A stretch of DNA of 64,000 nt from Lachnospiraceae bacterium (GTDB taxonomy: Bacteria > Bacillota > Clostridia > Lachnospirales > Lachnospiraceae). Every line of letters starts with the position of its first letter. Within the stretch, counting starts at the first letter, position 1. The stretch is taken from contig CAJTEW010000006.1 in NCBI GenBank assembly GCA_910575605.1, positions 62,001-126,000 on the forward strand, in the 5' to 3' direction. Positions 28,137-36,112 of the stretch are shown one piece after another. Under the pieces are notes generated by a model, which saw only the letters and a list, made by a program, of their open reading frames with translations, was not told the origin of the DNA and searched no databases. A program made the position numbers and the translations under genes.

Positions 28137-28403
28137 ATGATTTCAAAAGAAAGAAAAGAACAGATTATTGCAGACTATGGAAGAACAGAAGGTGACACAG
28201 GTTCACCAGAGGTACAGATTGCGATTCTTACAGCAAGAATCAATGATCTGACAGAGCATTTTAAAGCGAATCCGAAGGATCATCATTCAAGAAGAGGACT
28301 TCTTAAGATGGTAGGACAGAGAAGAGGACTTCTGGCATATCTTAAGAAGACAGATATTGAAAGATACCGTACACTGATTGAAAGATTAGGACTTCGTAAA
28401 TAG
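28137..28403 (+). CDS. rpsO: 30S ribosomal protein S15
   Basis: An 88-residue protein with the normal S15 length and motifs: [26 protein letters not shown] and [27 protein letters not shown]. It binds 16S rRNA helices 20-22 early in 30S platform assembly. AAAGGAGG is 9 nt upstream of ATG 28137. In Bacillus rpsO is followed directly by pnpA; here a coiled-coil gene separates them. Confidence 0.97.
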   Translation: MISKERKEQIIADYGRTEGDTGSPEVQIAILTARINDLTEHFKANPKDHHSRRGLLKMVGQRRGLLAYLKKTDIERYRTLIERLGLRK

Positions 28404-28410
28404 TGATGCT

Positions 28411-28452
28411 AAAGTGTCTTTGCCCAGGAAAGAGGGCGAAGGCACTTTTTTT
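28411..28452 (+). terminator. rpsO terminator
   Basis: AAAGTGTCTTTGCCC (28411-28425) pairs with GGGCGAAGGCACTTT (from 28434) with minor wobble, followed by a run of seven or more T. Confidence 0.9.
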
Positions 28453-28542
28453 GTATAATTTGAACATTTTCGCGGAAAGGAGCTGAAATAGAAATTGCAT
28501 GTTTTAGGTGAAATTTTGGTAATGTTTTCGGCTGCAAAGGTA

Positions 28543-28572
28543 GTGACAGAGAATATGGAAGGGATGTATAAT
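28543..28572 (+). promoter_or_regulatory. Candidate promoter of the coiled-coil gene
   Basis: GTGACA (28543-28548), 18-bp spacer, consensus TATAAT (28567-28572). Confidence 0.5.
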
Positions 28573-28644
28573 AATGGCAGGGGTATTTATAGTTTATGAC
28601 ATTTTAGAAACCAGATAAAGAGGCAGTAAGAAAGGAAGCATAAA

Positions 28645-29304
28645 ATGTTAGAACAAAAAGATTTACAGGCAATAGCAAAATTGCTGGACAAAAGATTCTA
28701 CGAATCCGAGAACAGAATGAAGGAGGAAACAGGCCATCAGATAGCAGAATGCGAGAAGCGTATGAAGGAGGGGGTGGGCTGCCAGATAGTAGAATCAGAA
28801 GGCCGAATGAAGGAAGAGATGGGCCGTCAGATAGTAGAATCAGAAAGCCGAATGAAGGAAGAGATGGGCCGTCAGATAAAGGAATCAGAAGGCCGAATGA
28901 AAGAAGAGATGAGCCGTCAGGTTAAGGAATCAGAAGGCCGAATGATTTGTAAGATGGATAAACGGTTTGAAGAATCAGAAGCAAGACATATCAGGCATAT
29001 GAGCAATATGGAATTCCGTTTGAACAAGGAAATGAATAAACGGATCGGGAAATCCACTGCCCGCATATTGAGGGAAGTAGACAGAAGAATTTTAAATTCT
29101 GAGAGTTCCATGCTGGATGAAATGGAAAGATATGATCAGAAAAATGAGTGGCGGTTTAAAGAGATTTTGAAGCGTATAGACGTATACGAGAATACTTACC
29201 GCATTGCACATATGGAGGCGGAGACAGCGAGTGCATTGTTAAAGTCAATTGATAATCTGGAAGAACGTTTACTGGCAGTAGAAAAGAAAGTTGGCGTAGC
29301 TTAA
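28645..29304 (+). CDS. Repeat-built coiled-coil protein, function unknown
   Basis: A 219-residue, highly charged protein with no signal peptide or membrane helix. Residues about 20-109 are a tandem array of 15-residue units of the form ESEGRMKEEMGRQIV, with hydrophobic residues spaced 4-4-3-4 (for example Met-55, Met-59, Ile-63, Met-70). This predicts a continuous helix with a 15-over-4 periodicity. The rest is helical with less regular spacing and ends in LEERLLAVEKKV, a short leucine-type heptad. It has its own promoter and a weak hairpin after it. I do not recognise a family. Start ATG 28645 follows AAGGAAG. It lies between rpsO and pnp, which are usually adjacent. Confidence 0.75.
   Translation: MLEQKDLQAIAKLLDKRFYESENRMKEETGHQIAECEKRMKEGVGCQIVESEGRMKEEMGRQIVESESRMKEEMGRQIKESEGRMKEEMSRQVKESEGRMICKMDKRFEESEARHIRHMSNMEFRLNKEMNKRIGKSTARILREVDRRILNSESSMLDEMERYDQKNEWRFKEILKRIDVYENTYRIAHMEAETASALLKSIDNLEERLLAVEKKVGVA
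28702..28971 (+). repeat. 45-bp tandem repeat coding for a 15-residue coiled-coil unit
   Basis: About six 45-bp units; the central three or four are nearly identical at the DNA level (GAATCAGAAGGCCGAATGAA recurring every 45 bases from about 28792), pointing to recent duplication. The outer units are diverged. Confidence 0.85.
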
Positions 29305-29308
29305 TAAA

Positions 29309-29341
29309 AAGGGAGGGAAGGAACTGCTCCTGTCCTCCCTT
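29309..29341 (+). terminator. Hairpin after the coiled-coil gene
   Basis: AAGGGAGG (29309-29316) pairs with CCTCCCTT (29334-29341), with an inner AGGA/TCCT extension. No T-tract follows, so termination is uncertain. Confidence 0.5.
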
Positions 29342-29382
29342 CAAAGATTATAGAAATTTATGTGGTATATTTAAGGCAGGTG

Positions 29383-29391
29383 TGTTATAAT
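29383..29391 (+). promoter_or_regulatory. Extended -10 promoter of pnp
   Basis: TGT followed by TATAAT (29386-29391) is an extended -10 element. I see no good -35 box. Expected start near 29398, right at the base of the long leader hairpin. Confidence 0.6.
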
Positions 29392-29404
29392 ATTAAAGAT
29401 TGTG

Positions 29405-29499
29405 GGCAGAGAGATTTTAGCCGAGACCACTGAAATGTATATTTGGGATGAAGTATCTTTTGAAAGTATATATTTCAGTAGTTTCGGAAAGTTTCTGTC
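29405..29499 (+). promoter_or_regulatory. Long imperfect hairpin in the pnp 5' leader
   Basis: A nested stem: GGCAGAGA (29405-29412) with TTTCTGTC (29492-29499), CCGAGAC (29421-29427) with GTTTCGG (29481-29487), ACTGAAAT (29429-29436) with ATTTCAGT (29472-29479), and TATA 29438-29441 with 29467-29470. The top loop is 29445-29463. It ends 39 nt before the start codon. Confidence 0.75.
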
Positions 29500-29538
29500 C
29501 CTCCAGTCACAAGTATGCAACAGGAAAAGGAGAGAATG

Positions 29539-31626
29539 ATGTATAAGAAGTTTGAAATGGAATTAGCCGGAAGGACTCTTCGCGTAGATGTGGACAGAGT
29601 TGCAAAGCAGGCAAATGGCGCGGTACTGATGCATTATGGAGATACAACGGTACTGTGTACGGCTACAGCATCAGAAAAGCCGAGGGAAGGGATTGATTTC
29701 TTCCCACTAAGCGTAGAGTATAATGAGAGACTTTATTCTGTGGGAAAGATCCCAGGAGGCTTTAATAAAAGAGAAGGAAAGGCATCAGAAAATGCGGTTT
29801 TGACAGACCGTGTCATTGACCGTCCTATGAGACCATTGTTTCCGAAGGATTATCGCAATGATGTAACGCTTGAGAATCTGGTGCTATCTGTTGATCAGGA
29901 TTGTTCTCCAGAGCTTACGGCTATGCTTGGAGCAGCTATTGCAACAACAATTTCCGATATTCCTTTTGACGGACCGATTTCCACAACTCAGGTAGGTCTG
30001 GTGGAAGGAGAGTTTGTATTTAACCCGACAGCAGTTCAAAAGGAGGTGTCAGACCTTTCTCTTACAGTAGCATCTACAAGAGAAAAGGTAATCATGATTG
30101 AGGCAGGCGCCAATGAAGTGCCGGAGCAGAGAATGATTGAAGCGATTTTTGCAGCCCATGAGCTGAACCAGAAGGTTATTGCATTTATTGATACGATTGT
30201 GGCTGAATGTGGAAAGCCGAAGCATGTATATGAGAGCTGCGCTGTTCCGGAGGAGCTGTTTGCAGCTATCAAGGAGATAGTTCCGCCAGAGGCGATGGAA
30301 GAAGCTGTATTTACAGATGAAAAGCAGATAAGAGAAGAGAATATCAGACAGATCACAGAGAGGCTTGAGGAAGCATTTGCCGAGAAGGAGGAGTGGCTTT
30401 CTGTACTTGGCGAGGCCGTTTATCAGTATCAGAAGAAGACGGTGCGTAAGATGATCTTAAAGGATCAAAAACGTCCTGACGGAAGGGCGATTGATCAAAT
30501 ACGTCCGCTTGCAGCAGAAATTGATCTAATTCCAAGAGTTCATGGCTCTGCAATGTTTACAAGGGGACAGACTCAGATCTGTACCATTACTACTCTTGCG
30601 CCTCTTGCTGAGGCACAGAGGCTTGACGGGCTTGATGAGGCAGAAACATCCAAGAGATATATGCATCACTATAACTTTCCGTCCTATTCGGTTGGCGAGA
30701 CAAGGCCTTCAAGAGGACCAGGGCGCCGTGAAATCGGGCATGGAGCACTTGCAGAACGTGCGCTTGTGCCAGTGCTTCCAAGCGAGACAGAATTTCCATA
30801 TGCAATCCGTACAGTGTCTGAGACCTTTGAGTCCAACGGTTCCACTTCACAGGCAAGTGTATGCGCATCCTCTATGTCACTTATGACAGCGGGTGTTCCG
30901 ATTAAGTCGGCAGTTGCAGGTATTTCTGCGGGACTTGTGACAGGGGAAACAGACGATGATTATCTTGTGCTTACCGACATTCAGGGACTCGAGGATTTCT
31001 TTGGTGATATGGACTTTAAGGTGGCAGGAACCCACAAAGGTATTACTGCGATTCAGATGGATATTAAGATTCACGGACTGACAAGGCCGATTATTGAGGA
31101 GGCTATTGCAGCTACAAAGAAGGCAAGGACTTATATTATCGACGAGGTTATGAGTAAAGCCATCGCCGAACCGAGGTCAGAGGTAGGCCCATATGCACCG
31201 AAGATTATTCAGATGCAGATTGATCCGCAGAAGATTGGCGATGTTGTGGGACAACGTGGAAAGACTATCAATGCCATTATTGAGCAGACAGGCGTAAAGA
31301 TTGACATTACGGACGATGGTTCTGTTTCCATCTGCGGCACGGAGAGCAGGAGCATGGAGGAGGCCCAGAAGCTGATTTATATTATTGTGACAGACTTTGA
31401 GGCAGGACAGGTTCTGGAAGGAAAAGTTATCAGCATTAAGGAGTTCGGTGCATTTGTTGAATTCGCACCGGGCAAGGAAGGTATGGTACACATTTCTAAA
31501 ATTTCTAAGGAAAGAGTGAATCATGTAGAGGATGTACTGACTCTTGGGGATAAGGTAAAGGTTGTTTGCCTTGGTAAGGATAAGATGGGAAGGTTTTCAT
31601 TTAGTATGAAGGACGTGGCAGAGTAA
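29539..31626 (+). CDS. pnp: Polyribonucleotide nucleotidyltransferase (PNPase)
   Basis: A 695-residue 3'-to-5' phosphorolytic exoribonuclease. Two RNase PH domains are present; the first has KIPGGFNKREGKASE and LTDRVIDRPMRPLFP, the second TRGQTQ and the VAGISAGLV...LTDIQGLEDFFGDMDFKVAGT active-site region. The C-terminal KH domain (IGDVVGQRGKTINAIIEQTG) and S1 domain (GKVISIKEFGAFVEFAPGKEGMVHISKIS) follow. I favour ATG 29539, with GGAG (29529-29532) 6 nt upstream; 29536 or 29515 are possible. Its leader carries a long hairpin suggestive of autoregulation. A sugar acetyltransferase gene starts 2 nt after the stop. Confidence 0.96.
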   Translation: MYKKFEMELAGRTLRVDVDRVAKQANGAVLMHYGDTTVLCTATASEKPREGIDFFPLSVEYNERLYSVGKIPGGFNKREGKASENAVLTDRVIDRPMRPLFPKDYRNDVTLENLVLSVDQDCSPELTAMLGAAIATTISDIPFDGPISTTQVGLVEGEFVFNPTAVQKEVSDLSLTVASTREKVIMIEAGANEVPEQRMIEAIFAAHELNQKVIAFIDTIVAECGKPKHVYESCAVPEELFAAIKEIVPPEAMEEAVFTDEKQIREENIRQITERLEEAFAEKEEWLSVLGEAVYQYQKKTVRKMILKDQKRPDGRAIDQIRPLAAEIDLIPRVHGSAMFTRGQTQICTITTLAPLAEAQRLDGLDEAETSKRYMHHYNFPSYSVGETRPSRGPGRREIGHGALAERALVPVLPSETEFPYAIRTVSETFESNGSTSQASVCASSMSLMTAGVPIKSAVAGISAGLVTGETDDDYLVLTDIQGLEDFFGDMDFKVAGTHKGITAIQMDIKIHGLTRPIIEEAIAATKKARTYIIDEVMSKAIAEPRSEVGPYAPKIIQMQIDPQKIGDVVGQRGKTINAIIEQTGVKIDITDDGSVSICGTESRSMEEAQKLIYIIVTDFEAGQVLEGKVISIKEFGAFVEFAPGKEGMVHISKISKERVNHVEDVLTLGDKVKVVCLGKDKMGRFSFSMKDVAE

Positions 31627-31627
31627 A

Positions 31628-32245
31628 ATGAGCTTATCAGATATAAAAGAAAAGATGCACAGCGGGGAAATTTATTTTCCAAATGATGAGGAGCTTATGG
31701 AGGAGCAGCTTGGTTATATTAATAAGCTATATGACTTTAATATAACACGCCCTACAGAGATGGAAAAAAGGGGACAGCTCTTAAAGGAAATGTTTGCCGA
31801 AATCGGAGAAGGGTGCTATGTTGAACCTCCTCTTCACTCAAACTTTGGTGGATATCATGTACATTTTGGGAAAAATGTTTATGCAAATTTTAATCTTACC
31901 CTTGTGGATGACACACATATTTACGTGGGAGATTTTACAATGTTTGGTCCTAATGTAACGATTGCTACAGCAGGGCATCCTATCTGCCCTGAACTTCGGG
32001 AAAAGGGGCTGCAGTATAATATGCCGGTGCATATCGGAAAAAACTGTTGGATTGGGGCGAATGCTGTAGTTTTACCTGGAATTACGATTGGAGACAATGT
32101 AGTTATTGGTGCAGGAAGTGTTGTTACAAAGGATATTCCATCGAATGTGGTAGCGGTGGGTAATCCATGCAGAGTATTGCGTCAGGTGAGTGAGCATGAC
32201 AGGGAATACTACTATAAAGATAAAAAAATAAAATGGGATTCATAA
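31628..32245 (+). CDS. Sugar O-acetyltransferase (maltose/galactoside type)
   Basis: A 205-residue left-handed beta-helix acetyltransferase of the LacA/Maa/NodL family. The N-terminal maltose-acetyltransferase segment (SLSDIKEKMHSGEIYFPNDEEL) is followed by hexapeptide repeats, the catalytic His region FGPNVTIATAGHPI, and KNCWIGANAVVLPGITIGDNVVIGAGSVVTKDIPSNVVAVGNPCRVLR. Transfers acetyl from acetyl-CoA to a sugar hydroxyl. The exact sugar is unknown; the downstream malQ suggests maltose or maltodextrin metabolism. It starts 2 nt after pnp and probably shares its message. Confidence 0.9.
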   Translation: MSLSDIKEKMHSGEIYFPNDEELMEEQLGYINKLYDFNITRPTEMEKRGQLLKEMFAEIGEGCYVEPPLHSNFGGYHVHFGKNVYANFNLTLVDDTHIYVGDFTMFGPNVTIATAGHPICPELREKGLQYNMPVHIGKNCWIGANAVVLPGITIGDNVVIGAGSVVTKDIPSNVVAVGNPCRVLRQVSEHDREYYYKDKKIKWDS

Positions 32246-32249
32246 AACT

Positions 32250-32279
32250 AAGGGCGGGCATTTTATATGTTCCGCCTTT
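32250..32279 (+). terminator. Weak hairpin between the acetyltransferase and malQ
   Basis: AAGGGCGG (32250-32257) can pair with CCGCCTTT (32272-32279) with one G-U. No T-run follows. Confidence 0.35.
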
Positions 32280-32297
32280 CATATAAGGAGGATAATC

Positions 32298-33794
32298 ATG
32301 TCTAAAGTAAGAAGATGCGGCATCCTGCTTCCGGTAAGCAGTCTGCCGGGTAAATATGGAATAGGAGACTTTGGGAGGAATGCCTACGAGTTTGTGGACA
32401 GCCTTGTACGTGCAGGGCAGAGCTCCTGGCAGATTCTTCCTCTTGGGCCCACCAGTTATGGAGATTCTCCATATCAGTCTTTTTCTACATTTGCAGGTAA
32501 TCCATACTTTATCAGTCTGGAGGATTTGATTGAGGAAGGAGTTCTTACGGAGGAGGAATGTGATGCCGCCGATTTTGGAGACAAAGAGACAGAAATTGAT
32601 TATGAAAAGTTATATTTTAATAGATTTAAGATCTTAAGGAAGGCCTATGAGAGAAGCAAAATTGCGGAAAATCCAAAGTTTAGAGTATTTGAGAGAGAGC
32701 AGGATTACTGGCTTTCAGACTATGCGCTTTTTATGGCGGTAAAGGGGCGGTTTGAGGGGAAGCCGTGGAGTGAGTGGGCAGAGGATATCCGCCTGCGTTA
32801 TCAATATGCGCTGGATTATTACAGGGAAGAGCTGTATTTTGACATTGAATTCCAAAAATATATGCAGTATAAATTTTATGAACAGTGGGGAAAGCTTAAG
32901 GCTTATGCGAACGAAAAGGGAATTGACATTATCGGAGATATCCCTATTTATGTGGCAATGGACAGTGCGGACGCGTGGGCATGCCCCTGGCTCTTTAAAC
33001 TTGACAAAGATAATCGTCCGGTGCAGGTGTCCGGGTGTCCGCCGGATGCATTTTCACAGACAGGGCAGCTCTGGGGTAATCCTCTTTACAACTGGGAGGT
33101 GCATAAGAATTCCGGTTTTGACTGGTGGATAAAGAGGACTGCTCATTGCTTTACCATGTACGATGTGCTTCGAATTGACCATTTTCGGGGCTTTGATGAA
33201 TATTATGCGATTCCTTATGGAGATAAGACGGCAGCAAATGGCTGGTGGGAGAAGGGACCGGGCATGGATTTGTTTCGGGCGGTTTCTTATCATCTGGGAG
33301 AGAGAAGGATTATCGCAGAGGACCTGGGCTATATGACAGAATCCGTGAAACAGCTTGTGCGTGACAGCGGTTATCCTAATATGCGAGTGGTGGAGTTTGC
33401 TTTTGACGAACGCGATACGGGAAATGCCGGTGATTATCTGCCACACAATTATCCAAAAAATTGTGTGGTTTATACAGGGACTCATGATAACGAGACATTG
33501 GTATCCTGGTTTCAGAATATTACGCCGAAGGAGCGGCGTATGGTGCGGACTTATCTTCAGGATTTTCATACGGATCCGAAAGGACTTGCCAGAAAAATTA
33601 TCTGCCTGGCACTTGGGAGTGTGGCGGATTTGTGTATAATACCAATGCAGGACTACCTGGGACTTGACGACAGGGCAAGGACAAACAAACCATCCACCCT
33701 TGGGATAAACTGGAAATGGAGGCTTAAGGAGGGACAGTTTAACAGAGAGTTTGAAGAAGAGATAAGGCTGCTTGCCATGACATACGGGCGTTAG
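32298..33794 (+). CDS. malQ: 4-alpha-glucanotransferase (amylomaltase)
   Basis: A 498-residue GH77 enzyme that transfers maltosyl and longer segments between alpha-1,4-glucans. The N-terminus RRCGILLPVSSLPGKYGIGDFG is typical. Catalytic regions visible: LRIDHFRGFDEYYAIP (nucleophile Asp), IIAEDLGYMT (acid/base Glu) and YTGTHDNETLVSWF (stabilising Asp). Length matches bacterial amylomaltases. Works with glycogen or maltodextrin pools; glgA is present in the same window but far away. The RBS AAGGAGGA precedes ATG 32298, and a strong terminator follows. Confidence 0.96.
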   Translation: MSKVRRCGILLPVSSLPGKYGIGDFGRNAYEFVDSLVRAGQSSWQILPLGPTSYGDSPYQSFSTFAGNPYFISLEDLIEEGVLTEEECDAADFGDKETEIDYEKLYFNRFKILRKAYERSKIAENPKFRVFEREQDYWLSDYALFMAVKGRFEGKPWSEWAEDIRLRYQYALDYYREELYFDIEFQKYMQYKFYEQWGKLKAYANEKGIDIIGDIPIYVAMDSADAWACPWLFKLDKDNRPVQVSGCPPDAFSQTGQLWGNPLYNWEVHKNSGFDWWIKRTAHCFTMYDVLRIDHFRGFDEYYAIPYGDKTAANGWWEKGPGMDLFRAVSYHLGERRIIAEDLGYMTESVKQLVRDSGYPNMRVVEFAFDERDTGNAGDYLPHNYPKNCVVYTGTHDNETLVSWFQNITPKERRMVRTYLQDFHTDPKGLARKIICLALGSVADLCIIPMQDYLGLDDRARTNKPSTLGINWKWRLKEGQFNREFEEEIRLLAMTYGR

Positions 33795-33816
33795 TTTCAG
33801 AGACTATAAGTCCCAT

Positions 33817-33868
33817 AAAGAACAGACATGATGACACCGATTGGTGACTATCATGTCTGTTCTTTTGT
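33817..33868 (+). terminator. Terminator after malQ
   Basis: AACAGACATGAT (33821-33832) pairs perfectly with ATCATGTCTGTT (33850-33861), extended by AAAG/CTTT, with an inner CACC/GGTG hairpin, and followed by TTTTG. Confidence 0.88.
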
Positions 33869-33984
33869 TTTAGACTGCTTTCAGCGTTTTTAGGCACTTA
33901 TCATCTACAAGGTATGGTGTTAGGTCAATGTGGTCGATGACTATGACTTCGCAAAAAGTAGAGACTTTTTACAGCCCCTAATTG

Positions 33985-34012
33985 GAATAATTTGAGAGCA
34001 TGGACATATATA
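33985..34012 (+). promoter_or_regulatory. Candidate sigma-E-type promoter of the spoIIIA operon
   Basis: GAATAATT (33985-33992), then CATATATA (34005-34012) resembling the sigma-E -10 CATACA-T; the spacing is slightly short. In Bacillus spoIIIA is sigma-E dependent (established); the match here is only fair. Confidence 0.4.
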
Positions 34013-34034
34013 TACGTAAAGAGGTGGTGATGAG

Positions 34035-34988
34035 ATGCAAGGTGAAAGAATCCTGAACATACTTCCCCGCAGTATCCGCCTCCTCATTAGGAAGGAGGTT
34101 CCTGATTTCGTGCACCTTCAGGAAATCAGACTTCGTACACAGAAGCCTCTAATTCTTGTATATAATGGGAAGGAAGTTTTTGTGGAGCGGGCGCGGGGTG
34201 AGCCTTATATTGTTACAAAGGAAGAGCTGAGGGAAATGGTTGATTATATCAGCAATTATTCTTTATATGCCTACGAACAGGAGATGAAGCAGGGATTTAT
34301 TACAGTGGAAGGAGGACATAGGATAGGGGTGGCAGGGCAGGTAATTATTGAGGCAGGCAGGGTAAAAAATGTAAAACATGTTTCTTCTGTTAATGTGCGT
34401 ATGTCTCATGAGGTAATTGGATGTGCGGACAAGGTATTTCCGTACATTACAAGGCAGAAGGAGCTATGTCACACCCTGGTTATATCGCCGCCGAGGTGCG
34501 GAAAGACAACCCTTCTGCGTGATATGATTCGTCAGATATCAGATGGAAACAGATATTTAAAGGGAAAATCGGTAGGTGTGGTGGATGAGCGCTCTGAAAT
34601 CGGCGGCTGCTATATGGGAGTGGCACAGAATGAGCTTGGTATACGGACGGATATTCTGGACTGTTGTCCAAAGGCTGAGGGAATGATTATGCTGATACGT
34701 TCAATGGGACCAGAGGTAATAGCAGTAGACGAGATAGGTACCGAGGAGGATGTACATGCTGTTGAGTATGCCATGCACTGTGGATGTAAGATGGTCGCTA
34801 CAGCACATGGCAGGTCTTTGGAAGAACTTAAGAGGAAGCCGGCGTTTGACAGACTGGTCAAAGAAAAAAGATTTGAACGGTATATTCTTCTTGGAAATGA
34901 GACAAGGACAGGAGAGATATTCGGAATATATGACCATAAAACTGCCTGTTTGTTTCACGAAAACACTGGAGAGAAAAAGATATGCTGA
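34035..34988 (+). CDS. spoIIIAA: Stage III sporulation protein AA (ATPase)
   Basis: A 317-residue secretion-type ATPase of the mother cell. The Walker A is SPPRCGKTTLLRDMIRQIS near residues 155-170, Walker B-like region EVIAVDEIGTEEDVHA, and the RSEIGGCYMG segment is a family hallmark. With SpoIIIAB-AH and SpoIIQ it forms the feeding-tube channel that keeps sigma-G active in the forespore. A very strong RBS, GAGGTGG, is 7 nt before ATG 34035. It overlaps spoIIIAB by 7 nt. Confidence 0.96.
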   Translation: MQGERILNILPRSIRLLIRKEVPDFVHLQEIRLRTQKPLILVYNGKEVFVERARGEPYIVTKEELREMVDYISNYSLYAYEQEMKQGFITVEGGHRIGVAGQVIIEAGRVKNVKHVSSVNVRMSHEVIGCADKVFPYITRQKELCHTLVISPPRCGKTTLLRDMIRQISDGNRYLKGKSVGVVDERSEIGGCYMGVAQNELGIRTDILDCCPKAEGMIMLIRSMGPEVIAVDEIGTEEDVHAVEYAMHCGCKMVATAHGRSLEELKRKPAFDRLVKEKRFERYILLGNETRTGEIFGIYDHKTACLFHENTGEKKIC

Positions 34989-35500
34989 GGATAGCGGGAA
35001 GTGTTTTTGTCATTGGTGCGACTACATTGCTTGGTATAAAGAGGGCATCAGAACTTAGAGAAGGGTGTAGACAGATGGAGTACGTAAGAAATCTTTTTTA
35101 TCAGATTCAGAGTGAAATACGCTATGCCAGAAGCCCTCTTGGCGAAATATTTACCTATGTCGGGAAATATGCAGGAGAACCTTATAGAACGTGGCTTTTG
35201 GAATTGGGAGAAAAAATGGAAAAAAAGGAGGGAGGCACCTTTTATGATTTATGGCAGGATGGAATTAGAGAGAATTTGAAGATGTCGGCACTTTCACAGA
35301 TAGAGCTTAAAAGGCTTGAGGAGCTTGGAGGCAGGCTTGGACTTATGGATATAGACATGCAGGTAAAAGCAGTGGAGCTTTACCTTTCAGGAATTTCATC
35401 TTCCATAGAAGAGATACGTGAAGGAATGAGAACCAGAATCAGATTGTGCCACTGTCTGGGGGTCATGAGCGGCATGTTGATAGTTATCCTGCTATTATAA
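34982..35500 (+). CDS. spoIIIAB: Stage III sporulation protein AB
   Basis: A 172-residue membrane protein with hydrophobic helices at both ends (MLRIAGSVFVIGATTLLGIKRA and LGVMSGMLIVILLL). The middle is helical and charged (RNLFYQIQSEIRYARSPLGEIF), similar to the GspF/TadC-like fold proposed for SpoIIIAB. It overlaps spoIIIAA by 7 nt. Confidence 0.93.
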   Translation: MLRIAGSVFVIGATTLLGIKRASELREGCRQMEYVRNLFYQIQSEIRYARSPLGEIFTYVGKYAGEPYRTWLLELGEKMEKKEGGTFYDLWQDGIRENLKMSALSQIELKRLEELGGRLGLMDIDMQVKAVELYLSGISSSIEEIREGMRTRIRLCHCLGVMSGMLIVILLL

Positions 35501-35512
35501 GGAGAGGGATAC

Positions 35513-35707
35513 ATGAATGTAAATATAATTTTTAAAATTGCCGCGGTGGGAATTCTGGTGTCAGTACTAAGCCAGGTTCTTAAGCACAGCGGGAGAGAAG
35601 AACAAGCATTTTTGACAAGCCTTGCCGGACTGATTTTAGTGTTGTTCTGGATTGTTCCGTATATTTATGAATTGTTTGAATCCATACAGCGTCTGTTTGC
35701 GCTATAG
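35513..35707 (+). CDS. spoIIIAC: Stage III sporulation protein AC
   Basis: A 64-residue protein with two membrane helices (IIFKIAAVGILVSVLSQVL and FLTSLAGLILVLFWIVPYIYELF) separated by a short KHSGREEQA loop, the usual size and pattern of SpoIIIAC. Lies 12 nt after spoIIIAB. Confidence 0.95.
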   Translation: MNVNIIFKIAAVGILVSVLSQVLKHSGREEQAFLTSLAGLILVLFWIVPYIYELFESIQRLFAL

Positions 35708-35725
35708 AAAAGAGGTGCTTTCAGA

Positions 35726-36112
35726 ATGAATATAATACAGATTGGAATGATTGGAGCAGCAGGCGCCCTCCTTGCAGTGCAGTTTAAAAGGGGACGGGAG
35801 GAATATGGAATTTATATCAGTGTGGTGTTAAGCCTGATTATATTTTTCTGTGTTCTTGATTACATGGGGATGATTATTGAAGCTGTAAAAACCATAAGCA
35901 GCTATATTCATCTGGAGACTGCCTACATAGGGACATTGATAAAAATGCTCGGCATTACTTATATTGCAGAATTTTCTGCAGGAATCTGTAAGGATGCAGG
36001 TTACCAGACAGTTGCCATTCAGATTGAGATTTTCGGGAAGCTTGCAGTGCTGGTACTTTGTATGCCGGTTCTTCTAACTCTGCTGGAAATGATTCAGGGA
36101 TTTTTGTCATGA
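35726..36112 (+). CDS. spoIIIAD: Stage III sporulation protein AD
   Basis: A 128-residue polytopic membrane protein, similar to SpoIIIAC in its first two helices and with two more at the C-terminus. The segment LIKMLGITYIAEFSAGICKDAGYQTVA is the conserved family motif. Its stop overlaps the spoIIIAE start (ATGA). Confidence 0.95.
   Translation: MNIIQIGMIGAAGALLAVQFKRGREEYGIYISVVLSLIIFFCVLDYMGMIIEAVKTISSYIHLETAYIGTLIKMLGITYIAEFSAGICKDAGYQTVAIQIEIFGKLAVLVLCMPVLLTLLEMIQGFLS

Noticed and set aside
28645-29304. Phage tail fibre or secreted adhesin for the coiled-coil gene
   Set aside because: There is no signal peptide, anchor, head domain or neighbouring phage gene.
30036-31524. Several reverse frames of 65-115 codons opposite pnp
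   Set aside because: All are overlapped by the well supported PNPase frame and lack any start signal.
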